In this document: positions 55,353 through 64,000 of the stretch, piece by piece
Numbering within the stretch: position 1 is the stretch's first letter
How the letters are laid out: each line of letters begins with the position of its first letter
Notes under the pieces: generated by a model
Database searches by the model: none
Seen by the model: the letters and a program-made list of their open reading frames with translations, nothing else
What the model was told of the DNA's origin: nothing
DNA from: Orientallactaga sibirica
Lineage: Eukaryota; Chordata; Mammalia; Rodentia; Dipodidae
Length of the DNA stretch: 64,000 nucleotides
Assembly (NCBI GenBank): GCA_036365145.1
Contig: JAEOAD010000031.1
Location: 9,520,001 to 9,584,000, forward strand
Reading direction: 5' to 3'
Made by a program: the position numbers and the translations under genes

Positions 55353-55562
55353 AGGCTGGAGAGATGGCTTAGCAGTTAAGGGGTTTGCCTGCAAAGCCCA
55401 AGGATACTGGTTCAACCCTCCAGAACCCACATAAGCCAGATCCACAAGTGGGTGCATGCATCTAGAGTTCTTTTGCAGGGGCTGGAGGCCCTGGTGCACC
55501 CATTCTCTCGCCCCCATCCTGCCTCTTTCTCTCTCTCAAATAAATAAAATATGTTTAAAAAA
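55353..55562 (+). mobile_element. B2/ID-related tRNA-SINE
   Basis: GGCTGGAGAGATGGCTTAGCAG, GGTTCAACCCTCCAGAACCC, GCAGGGGCTGGAGG, CT-rich run and (AAAT)n tail. Near-consensus head. Confidence 0.95.
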
Positions 55563-55757
55563 TAAAAAATAACTCTATTCAACAGAAACTAATTAAGTAG
55601 CACTTGGTCTATTCCTGACTTCAAATCCACATATTTTATTAACTTATAAATATTAATTTGTATAAATGTGTTGATTATAATATTTGAGGATCAAGAAACT
55701 TTCACAATGATTTTATCCCAAACACATTGTCTTTGAGAAAAAGCCAAAGTCTGGGTT
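55563..55757. other. Unassigned AT-rich sequence
   Basis: Nothing recognised. Confidence 0.3.
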
Positions 55758-55885
55758 TTGTTTGTTTGTTTGTTTGTTTGTTTGTTTTTGAGGTAGCGTC
55801 TCAATCTAGCACAGGCTGACCTGTAATTCACTATGTATTCTGAAGGTGACCTCGAACTCACAGCAATCCACCTCCTACCTCTTTT
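55758..55885 (-). mobile_element. B1-like SINE with (GTTT)n tail
   Basis: (GTTT)n at 55758-55787, then GAGGTAGCGTCTCAATCTAGCACAGGCTGACCTG..TTCACTATG..GAAGGTGACCTCGAACTCACAGC. The head of the element is missing. Confidence 0.85.
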
Positions 55886-57795
55886 GACCTAGTGCTTCAT
55901 TATCAGTTTTTGTGTCTGCATGTGGTATATGTGTGTACATATTTGCATGTTTGTGTGTACATGACTGAGCCATCACCAAGCCCCCAAATGCTTATTATAG
56001 GAAAAATACATTGTGACACAAACCCAGGTGAAGTAGTTTTTCTCTTGCTGCTTCCTGCCAAACTCCACAGCTCTCACGATTAATCCAAATATATTCCAAA
56101 CTGTCATATTACTCAGGCCTCCCCTCCTTAAGTTGCTGAGCCAGCCTGAGAAGAGGAAGCAGTTGTGGGAAGGCCTCTAGCTTGAGCAGCCTTGGACTGG
56201 TCACGTGGGATGTCAGATGGTACAGGTAACAAACCTATCTTCCTATGACAACCCACACAGCAGCCACTAAACTTGAAGCCTGACACTGATTTCTTTAGAC
56301 TTAAATTAGAAAAGGCATTTCTTTGATAGATTTCTTCTTGTTCTAGTTTACAGGCAACTAATCCTCACGGCACTGGATCAAACGGACGGGCACAATCAAT
56401 TCAGGGAAAGCAAGCGATGCCAGTTCTGCTCAATCTTCCCTCAATGAGCAGCCGAAGACAGAGGGGAAAGAAAGGAAAGAGAAAATTCAGACATGCACCA
56501 ACCCAAGCTAACTTAGCAAAGGAAAAGATGAAACGACAAGTAGAAATATACGTCTTGACAGGTGGAAGCACTTGCTGTCAGAGGGAGAGATTGCAAACAC
56601 CACGATGATGCCAAACATGCTCTGCCTTTGGGGGCTGAGGGTCCTGAAGGGAGCAGGGACAGAGGGTAGTGCCTGTGATGGGAAAACAAAAGAAATCCGT
56701 TGCAGCATCTCTATGGAAGGAGGTCTGGATTTACTTCAGCCTCCATACTCTGAGATCTGTAGCACAGTGTGGTGAGGAAGTTAATTACTGCATTTAGGTA
56801 ATTAAGTCCCAAAGAAACAGGGGCTTCCAAAGCAATATGCTACTAGATCTCTCTAGGCTTGAGTGGCCATTTGGTGAGAAGTTATAGGGAAATAGCAGCT
56901 TAATGGTGGCAGGAGAAAAAAAAAAAAACTAATGAAAATGAGCTGGAAATAAGTTGGCTCCGTATTAATGTTTCTCTCTGCCTTTGGACATGAAGTGCAT
57001 GACGAGATGATTCCTCATGTACCAGCTGATACTTACTTAATCTCCCATTGGTCCAGTTACTCAAGTGAAAGCAATGACATAGCCTCAGAATTCTGTGGTG
57101 TCTCCCTGTCCTTTCTCCTCCTGCACGACCATTACATCTTCTCATCTTGCCCTTAAATTGTCCTGGTCAAGACTAAAATGTCTGTCTACAAGAAAGGGCG
57201 ACACAAGGCTCATTTGGATGTTGATTCTCTACCCTTTGACTCACCAGTGGTTCTTAGTTCTCAGAGATTCAGGCTTTCCTTCCAGTGTGAGTCAGGTTCT
57301 CTTAGCCAGTAAAATCATCTAGATCAGTATGGCTTTGTTTGAGAATGGAACCCTTTTGCCAAGTGTCTAGATACTAGCAGTGAGATTCTTCCCCATTCTT
57401 TATTGAGTAATGACTCAAAAATGTTACTGTTATGCATATAAACATGTAACTGAATAGTAATTGTCTGTAGCTTGGTATGTACCTCACCAAGTTGCACCTT
57501 CATTATCATAAGTAATATATACTAATAATACATATTTAGACATACATGAAGTTTGACATTGACACAATTGTATACAAGCAGGCAGCATCCTGTATGTGTT
57601 CAGCAGGAGACAAGGATTGCATCCCAGGTCTGGCTTTCTTCAGAGAACCACCATACCTACCTTCATTATGCAGCTCATGCTATTTTTTTTTTCTTTTTTG
57701 TATGTCAAGGAACTACAGACTCACTTCCCTTATTTCACCGGAATACACTGTACTGAAAAATAACATGGACCCCCATATCCCTGTGAGCATCTTAC
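55886..57795. other. Repeat-poor stretch
   Basis: About 1.9 kb with no SINE or LTR recognised, next to the exon candidate at 57796. The part 56340-56700 has a few CpGs and purine-rich sequence. An AP-1-like TGACTCA occurs near 57411-57417. Two overlapping plus frames at 57546-57935 are shadows of the minus-strand candidate or chance. Confidence 0.3.
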
Positions 57796-57959
57796 CGCTG
57801 GAGATGGTGGTCCAGAGTGTCTTCATTTCCATTCAGCAGTGTTGCAGCTTGAGCCAGGAGCTGATGGCTACAGCCCATGGATTTGAGTTCCAAGATGAGG
57901 AGGCCCAAGCAGAACATGGCCCCCATCTCCTCTAGTTCACTGGTACCAAACTGCAGACC
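57796..57959 (-). CDS. Candidate internal coding exon (unidentified protein)
   Basis: What is seen on the minus strand: a branch-point-like CTGAC and TTTCTTTAACCAACAG form a clean 3' splice site at 57960; 164 bp later CAGCG|GTAAGA is a good donor (GT at 57795-57794). Between them only one frame is open, 54 codons plus two bases; both others close within the first 35 bases. The peptide begins [20 protein letters not shown] and continues [22 protein letters not shown], an amphipathic helical pattern, then an acidic NGNEDTLD segment. Third codon positions are rich in G/C, unlike the AT-rich flanks. Incoming phase 0, outgoing phase 2. I do not recognise the family. The surrounding 2 kb lacks transposons. 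It is the best coding candidate in the window but could still be a decayed exon. Confidence 0.45.
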
Positions 57960-58494
57960 CTGTTGGTTAAAGAAATTGGTCAGTACTGAGATAACAGAAA
58001 CTGAGTGGTGACACTTTGAGACAAGAAAACTTCTAGACACATCCAATCACAGAAATTGAGGATTAATAGAGCTTTTCAGTTACTGTCTATTGTGTTTTGC
58101 AATGTACATTATGAGTTTATGATTCTCAGCCTGTTACATGGACACTATGGGTTCTATGAATCCATAACAAGCTGTAGGGAGAGATAAATGCCAGCAGGTG
58201 AGACAGGACAAGGAGCCAGTCAGTGCCCTCCAGTGGCAGCTAAAGCCACAATGTTTTCATCTGTATTTTGAAAGGATATTTACTGTGACAACAAAGATTC
58301 ATAATCTCACTAGAATTAAGTTTTAACAAACATTGGAGAAGAACAGGGAAATCATTCTTATATAAGTACTGAAACTAAAATAAGCCAGATTTACCTAAAA
58401 TTATTCTTTTCCACTGCACTGAAATACTGCATGTGAGCAAAGCAAAACCATGCTCTCTATAGTATGGTCCATGAAGTAAGAGAACATTGCAGCA
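57960..58494. other. Unassigned sequence upstream of exon candidate
   Basis: Would be intron if the exon at 57796-57959 is real. No repeat recognised. Confidence 0.3.
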
Positions 58495-58612
58495 GCCAGG
58501 TGTGGTGGTACATTCTTATAATCCCTACTGAGAGGTTGAGATAAAGGGATCCTCACTTCTAGACTAGCCTGCTCATCTGAAAATGGAGCCATAATCCTAC
58601 TCTCCAGATAAC
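58495..58612 (+). mobile_element. Old B1-like SINE
   Basis: AGCCAGGTGTGGTGGTACATTC, ATAATCCCTACTGAGAGGTTGAGATAAAGGGATCC, then a decayed second half. Confidence 0.8.
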
Positions 58613-59303
58613 ACAGCATCTGATCAAGATAAGTTCAATTTCTCTTGCTGTCTTCCTGAAAAGATGTTTAATGCAATAGAACACAGTGTGGTCCTGAGAT
58701 CAACATATTTACATTTCACTTAAATAAAAAAATAATCAAAACTGGGTTATTAGTTTTACAAGCAGTGTCACTGAACCAATGATAATCCATTCATGGCCTC
58801 ACAGTGGTCTGCACAGTTCTGAACCCTTCAGCATTTTGACATGGAGGATAGAAGAGGACAAAAGGAATGAGATATCAAAACAGAGTAAGGACTATTTGGT
58901 CAGAGGAATCCTCAGTGGAATGGGAGTGGAGAGGGGTACAAGAGAGGGAAATGGAATGGGAAGTCGATCAAATCACAGTATGCTCATGTTTTAAAGTCCT
59001 CAATAAAATGTAAAGACTTTAAAAGGGATTATGACTGTCACAAAAAGGTTCTAGAAGGATCAGCCTCACAAGTTGTACCACAAACTTGAGGGAAGATTAT
59101 TTGGGAGAAGAAAGACCCATAAGAAAGCTTTTGCAAATATGGGTGAGAAGTAATGTGGTAGAGAGGAATGGAGGTAGGAGCTTTGTAACTTCTCAGATGG
59201 AGACAAGAAGAAATAGAGCTATTTCTGATTCCTTTTTGGATCGGATAAAGGGACTTTAATCTAGTAATGGAAACAATGTGCTATGATAGAAAATGCATTA
59301 TGG
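58613..59303. other. Unassigned sequence
   Basis: Purine-rich 58840-59000 and 59090-59220. No gene or repeat family recognised. Confidence 0.3.
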
Positions 59304-59533
59304 GACTGGAGAGATGGCTTGATGGTTAAAGTGCCTGCCTGCCAAGCCTAAGAACACCGTTTCCAATCTCCAGGTCCTACGTTTAGCCAGACACAAAAAG
59401 TGACACAAGGGAGCAATTCCGCATTTGCCCACAAGGGGGCGAAAGCATCTGGAGATTGTTCACAGCAGCTGAGAGACTGCTGATGTGCCGTTACCTCTCT
59501 CTTTCTCTCTCTCTCTCTCTCAAATAAATTAAG
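59304..59533 (+). mobile_element. tRNA-SINE, variant subfamily with CTCF-like core
   Basis: Same variant as the copy at 19200: GACTGGAGAGATGGCTTGATGG head, TACGTTTAGCCAGACAC, the inserted GGGAGCAATTCCGCATTTGCCCACAAGGGGGCGAAAG segment and the CAGCAGCTGAGAGACTGCTG palindrome. Positions 59429-59442 match the CTCF core at 12 of 14. Confidence 0.93.
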
Positions 59534-59732
59534 AGAAAATGCATTGTGTTGTTCTCATCTTTCATTGTCTTTGAGCTATTTTACAACTCTATAAATTTCA
59601 GACAGCTAATTGAAATGCTAAATCATTTTTGTCTATTGGCAGGTGAATTTTGCCTAACACAGTTTCAAGTCATTTTATTTCCCATTGTGGAAGAGAATAG
59701 GCTTGCCTCTATTTGTTCCTTTACTTCAACAT

Positions 59733-59872
59733 TTTTAGGCTTACAACCCAGGTTCAATTTGGCAGAACCCACATAAAGTCAGTTGCACAAAATGGTACAT
59801 GCATCTGCAGTGGCTGGAGGCTCTGACAAACCCATTCCCTCTCTCTCTACTTGTAAATAAAGAAAAAAAATA
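59733..59872 (+). mobile_element. B2/ID-related tRNA-SINE, 5'-truncated
   Basis: Starts at the B box (CAACCCAGGTTCAATTTGG), then AAGTCAGTTGCACAAAATGGTACATGCATCTGCAGTGGCTGGAGG, CT-rich end and AAAT tail; the ..GGAGTTCATTT.. part is deleted. Confidence 0.88.
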
Positions 59873-59874
59873 TA

Positions 59875-60295
59875 TTTTTTTATTTATATTATTCTGATTT
59901 TACATTCAAAGTATTGGTTCCATTATCCTCCTCTCTGTTCTCCCTCTTCCAAAGGGACCCTCATCAATTGGGAATGTGGGTCGTGCATTGTGGGGGTTGT
60001 CAAGAGTTCTGGGGGGTAGGCCCTAGTCTCTGTGCTTAATGCCCCAACTTGTGACTCTAACAATCTTTCCGCCCCCTCTTCTGTGAGTTTCCTTGAGCCA
60101 CATTGGGGTCATTTTAGTTCTGTTTCAGTGATGAGGTTTTGGGAGCCTCTGTGTCTCTGGATATCTGGCTTAGTTGGAGTTGGATGTTCTCTGTGTTTAT
60201 CTCCTTCAGCCTTTTTCTGGTGTCGTGATCGCCATCAACGCTGTATTCTTTCCCTTCCCCTGCATTGTTCTATGGTTTCAGCTGTAAATGTAATC
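59875..60295 (-). mobile_element. LINE-1 3'-end copy (3' UTR, 5'-truncated), minus strand
   Basis: Plus strand: T-rich start, TTCCAAAGGGACCCTCATCAATTGGGAATGTGGG, GACTCTAACAATCTTTCCGCCCCCTCTTC, CCACATTGGGGTCATTTTAG, GGGAGCCTCTGTGTCTCTGGATATCTGG and CTGTGTTTATCTCCTTCAGCCTTTTTCTGGTGTCGTGA. These are the reverse complement of the copy at 33090 with high identity, hence the same family. Confidence 0.65.
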
Positions 60296-61639
60296 TTTAA
60301 AATAATCTTTTGAATTGGTTGGAACATAATACTAATTTTCTCATTAAGGAATTAAATAATTTAATTTGTGTTAATATTTTATAAAAAGCCATTGTATTAC
60401 CATATTGCCAAATATATTTTATTATCACATAGGTCTTTGACAAATTAATGGACTTCATTGAATTATTGTAATGGCATAGTGAACAATTTATTGTATATTT
60501 CAAAGCAATCAAAAGGATTTTGAGTCTTCCCAGCACAAAAACATGATATGTGTTTGATAAGACAGGCATGCTCACTTTATTTTGATCATTACACATTGTA
60601 TACATGTGTTAAAAGATCACATGTAACCCACAAACATGTAAAAATATGTGAAAATTAAAAATGAGAATGTTGGATTTTGCATCCAGATAATAGTGCTATA
60701 ATAGACCAAAATGATATAGCAGATAAGGTATTAAGAATTTCAAAAGATTGGGCAAAAGCACCCCCCCTCCCAAAAAAAGCACAAAATTCTAAATTGGAAA
60801 TACCCGTGCACCACAGATGTCTTTCTAGGTAACAGATTCACTGTGGAAAGTCCTTGTTTATTTCAGGTGCTTGAAAATTGAATTTGCTGCTTGTTTTGAC
60901 ACCTGTTTCCTAAAGAAAGGAGACATTACTTCAGAGTTGAAGAAAGTCAGCTCGTCTGTAAACAGCAGCAGTACAAGGGAAAGACAGATGTTGAACAAAT
61001 TGATTTTTTTCCCCTGAAATCCACAGAAAAGACCACTTTGTAAAGAGAAAAATCCCAGAGTCCTTTTCCATGCACTGATGTTCTGAGATCAAACTCATTG
61101 CTCAGCCTCATTTGGGATCTCTTCTTCCCTAGAGAATGACTGGTTGGGTTAGAGGTAGGAAGTGAAGGTCATATCTTTCTGCTCCACTGGCAGCCCCTTC
61201 CTGGTGGTCAGGGAAGATGAGCAAGGAGATTCCAATCCTCCAGGCAGGAAACACCCCTTACACACTGGAAATCTCAACATCTAGTAGAGCATCTAACATT
61301 TCAAGCCTTGGGGAAAACAAATCTAATAGCTCGTGCCCTGGGCTGAGGGCCATTCCTTCATAGCAGTCTACATCTATACCACAGTAGCTAAAGTGATAGC
61401 AGTTTATAAAGTGAAAATAGCTTCATATTCCCAGTGTTGGCTCACACATTCCAGACAATAGTTGGTGTCATAAAAACACTATTCTAGAAAACTCCTAAAG
61501 GAACTCATGTCACTTTTTATTGGCTGAGGGGACTTAGGTGGGTCTGTTATTTCATTTTTCCCTATTCTCTTATTTTTCTTTACTATTCTATTTTTTACTC
61601 CCATATAACATCAAAACTTTGTTTATAGGAATGAAGTCC
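60296..61639. other. Unassigned sequence
   Basis: 60300-60760 is very AT-rich; a 102-codon minus frame there is low-complexity. 60840-61500 is more balanced and repeat-free, with no coding signal found. Confidence 0.3.
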
Positions 61640-61770
61640 TCACATTCATCCCTTGCTCTGGAAACAAAACACTCCAGGGCAAGGACTGAGAAGTATCTAT
61701 TTCGATTTATCATTACTACATCCCTGGCATGGAGCACACTCCTGATAGATGGTCATACATGACAGAAGGC
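61640..61770 (+). mobile_element. L2-like LINE 3' end relic
   Basis: ACTCCAGGGCAAGGACTGAGAAGTATCTATTTCG, CTACATCCCTGGCATGGAGCACACTCC and GATAGATGG resemble 'gagggcagggactgtgtctt..tatccccagc..gcacagtgcc' in order. Confidence 0.5.
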
Positions 61771-62450
61771 ACAGTTCCTTCCTCTCTATGGGTGAATTTG
61801 GAGAGCCCCTAGCAGATTTTTCCTCAGGAACATAATTGAGATTTCCATGTTGGAATTTGACTTCTCTTGGTGGAGAATTCATGGATGCCTTCAAATTGTG
61901 TTCACCATGTCACAATACATGAACATTTGCAAATTTATTTTATTTTTGCTTGAAGAGATTTTTTTTTTTCTTTATCTGGGTACAATCTGGGAAACAGGTA
62001 AATAACCACTGGGAATTTTAACCTCTACCTTGTTCACTTATCGTGGGCTTATAGTAGAAAGGTTATAAAGTTGTACATGTGTTAGTTTAAAAATGAGTGT
62101 GAATAAAACAGAGAATTGACTATACTCTTAAATAGCTCAGATGTATTAGTTAATAAATTTTGTTCCACAGACAATAGCCAAGTCTAGCTACAATGACTGA
62201 AAGACATTTAGGAGGAAGTGGAATCTTTGTGGCATATTTAAAATCAACTTAAAATCAACTCCATACTACCTTTCTTTTTTTCTGGTTCTCTTATCATAAT
62301 TGAAAGGTAACTGATATTCTAGCTCCATCGGGCACACCATAATTCAGGAAAAAGAAATGTGGAATCCCCAGTGTATATTTGTTAACATTGCACTAACCAG
62401 AAATATGTAACAAAACCATGCCGAGTTCGTGGCCTCTGATAAATGAACAC
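61771..62450. other. Unassigned sequence
   Basis: No gene or repeat recognised. Confidence 0.3.
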
Positions 62451-62825
62451 TGTGGTAGTTTGAATAGATGTCCCCCAATATATTCAATGTTTTATTAGTT
62501 TGTTGTTAGTATCTGCAGCAACCTGGCTAGAGGCAATGCCACTGGGAAGATCTTAGGATCCAGCCCTAAGGTGTGGTGGTGGGTTTGAGATTTCAATCTC
62601 AAGATATGCAAAGTGTGCCTAGCTGGAGTTCCTGAGGTGTGCTGTGCTACATGGCTTTTGGCTTGTGGCTTTTCTCTGTGTGTTCAGCCCTGTGAAAGCA
62701 GGCCAGCTTCTTCTACCATTATGGAACTTCCCCTGGATCTGTAAGCTATAATAAATCCCATCCTCCATAACTGTGCCTGATCTGGAAGTTCTTCTCAGAG
62801 AACCTGAAGCTGTCTGCTAAAAACA
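62451..62825 (+). mobile_element. ORR1-like MaLR solo LTR, well preserved
   Basis: Starts TGTGGTAGTTTGAATAGATGTCCCCCAATA, a hallmark of rodent ORR1 LTRs. It has GGTGTGGTGGTGGGTTTGAG, a CTATAATAAATCCCATCC poly(A)-signal region and the end CTGATCTGGAAGTTCTTCTCAGAGAACCTGAAGCTGTCTGC. Five bases AACAC precede it (62446-62450) and AACAC also occurs at 62822-62826, a possible target duplication if the LTR end is placed at 62821. Confidence 0.9.
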
Positions 62826-63169
62826 CTATAGCTTGTTTTGCCTCTTTAAGGCTGAGGTAAGAGAATAGAGGATAGAAATGAAAGTTAAGTGAGTCAGTAA
62901 TGTGTGCTAGATTGCTATTTCAATACCAATTTCACTAAAACATTACAAGCCACAAACAAAGTTCACTGACACAACCATAAACATGTTTGTTTTAAGTTCA
63001 CTTGACAATGCACCATCCAAAAAGAATTTTTGTTATATATGGGTGAGACAAATGGAATCCAAAAGTGATAGTTTTAAATAATATAAACTGATATTTGGTG
63101 AGCAAAAAGGATCCCTAAAATAAATGTAGGAATATGTTTATTAATTCATTAGTTTAAAAAGTGCCTTTT
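62826..63169. other. Unassigned AT-rich sequence
   Basis: Nothing recognised. Confidence 0.3.
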
Positions 63170-63660
63170 CATACATCAAATTAATAAACATATATTCAAA
63201 TTTGTAATGCTTACTGCTGACCTCCTTTAATGCCAAAGGCTGCCAGATATCAAAATGTCTCTTAGAAGTTTAAATTGATTCATACCTTTTGGGAAATTAT
63301 TCAATAACATTTGACATGATAATGTCACTTCAGGGAAGTATTCCTAAATGAACTGATTGAAAATAAAAGTCAAGTTATAGGCATAAAAATGTAAATTATG
63401 TCAATGTTATATGTAATAATCAAAATTTGAGGGAAATAAAACTCTAAATGTATAATAAAGAAGAAATTACTAAGGGAATTATAATGAAATAAATTTGATA
63501 GGATTTAATGAAGCTATTAAAAAGATAATTATAACAACCATTTAGCAATATGGAAAATGCTCATAATTTGATGATAAAATAAAGCTAGATACAAATCATG
63601 TAATGATGCAATTTATATGAAAGAGTTAACAGTGAAAGAAAGGTGGCTGCCCAGCCACCA
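63170..63660 (+). mobile_element. Old LINE-1 (L1M-type) 3' UTR relic
   Basis: GAAGTATTCCTAAATGAACTG, ATGTAATAATCAAAATTTGAGGGAAATAAAACTCTAAATGTATAATAAAGAAG, TTTAATGAAGCTATTAAAAAGATAATTATAA and CAATATGGAAAATGCTCATAATTTGATG follow the block order of old L1M 3' ends. Decayed. Confidence 0.55.
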
Positions 63661-64000
63661 AATGCTGTCAGATTTTATGACTATAATTTTCCAATAAAAT
63701 ATAGACATGTGAAAAAGAGAGGACTCTATAATTGTATGAAGAGACTCATACCCAACTCTTTTGAGACTGCTGCTGCCTGAACAATTGTGCAAAGCTTTAG
63801 TATGACAATAGATGTTTTGTAAAATTTCTGTTAGCTCTTAATAAGGCCCTCTCTTAATCTTTAACATTCTTAAGAACATTTTGATTTTCATTTATTTTGC
63901 TTGAAATTATCAACACTAGCATTGGTCTTTCATTAATTCTCCAAAAAATCATTCATTAACCAATTGAATATAGCCTTCTTAAATGTTATATTATCTGACA

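Overview
This is a stretch of rodent nuclear genome with no complete protein-coding gene. It is AT-rich and full of mammalian interspersed repeats: 7SL-derived B1-like SINEs, a B2/ID-related tRNA-derived SINE with a (CT)n stretch and (AAAT)n tail, B3- and B4-like composite SINEs, ERVL-MaLR LTRs of the ORR1/MT type, LINE-1 3' ends, and old MIR and L2 relics. The SINE mix is rodent. The distinctive tRNA-SINE 3' half (GCATCTGGAGTTC..TTTGCAGTGGCTGGAGG) is what I associate with jerboas (Dipodoidea). The species call is inference from memory, not from a search.

Layout. 0-10 kb: an old MaLR LTR, a B4-like SINE, MIR/L2 relics, one exon-like block (7562-7667, +) and an ORR1-like LTR (8.2-8.5 kb). 10-20 kb: an L1 3' end, a B1, an L1 copy with an inverted 5' part (12.3-13.1 kb), a SINE pair next to a long (GT)n, an MT-like LTR, a 76-77 bp tandem repeat, and a cluster of four SINEs (19.2-20.1 kb) containing a head-to-head inverted pair. 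20-32 kb: scattered SINEs and MIRs, a repeat-poor block (about 22-26 kb) and a possible terminal exon (28727-28884, -). 32-45 kb: L1 3' ends, many SINEs, a run of three minus-strand SINEs and a B3. 45-49 kb: another repeat-poor block. 49.4-51.3 kb: a two-LTR, non-coding MaLR element with a tRNA-Leu-like primer site. 51-56 kb: dense SINEs. 56-58.5 kb: a repeat-poor block around the best exon candidate in the window (57796-57959, -). 59-64 kb: SINEs, an L1 3' end, L2, a full ORR1-like LTR and an old L1M tail.

The window therefore reads as intergenic or deep-intronic DNA. If the three exon candidates are real they belong to genes extending well beyond the window; the two minus-strand ones could be one gene with very large introns. 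I did not recognise the encoded peptides and give no gene symbols. Almost all open frames in the window fall in repeats, microsatellites or low-complexity DNA. I saw no CRISPR array, operon, functional RNA gene or intact viral gene, and no clear evidence of an undescribed system. The most useful leads are the exon candidates, the SINE-borne CTCF-like motifs, the inverted SINE pair, the twin-primed L1 and the complete MaLR.
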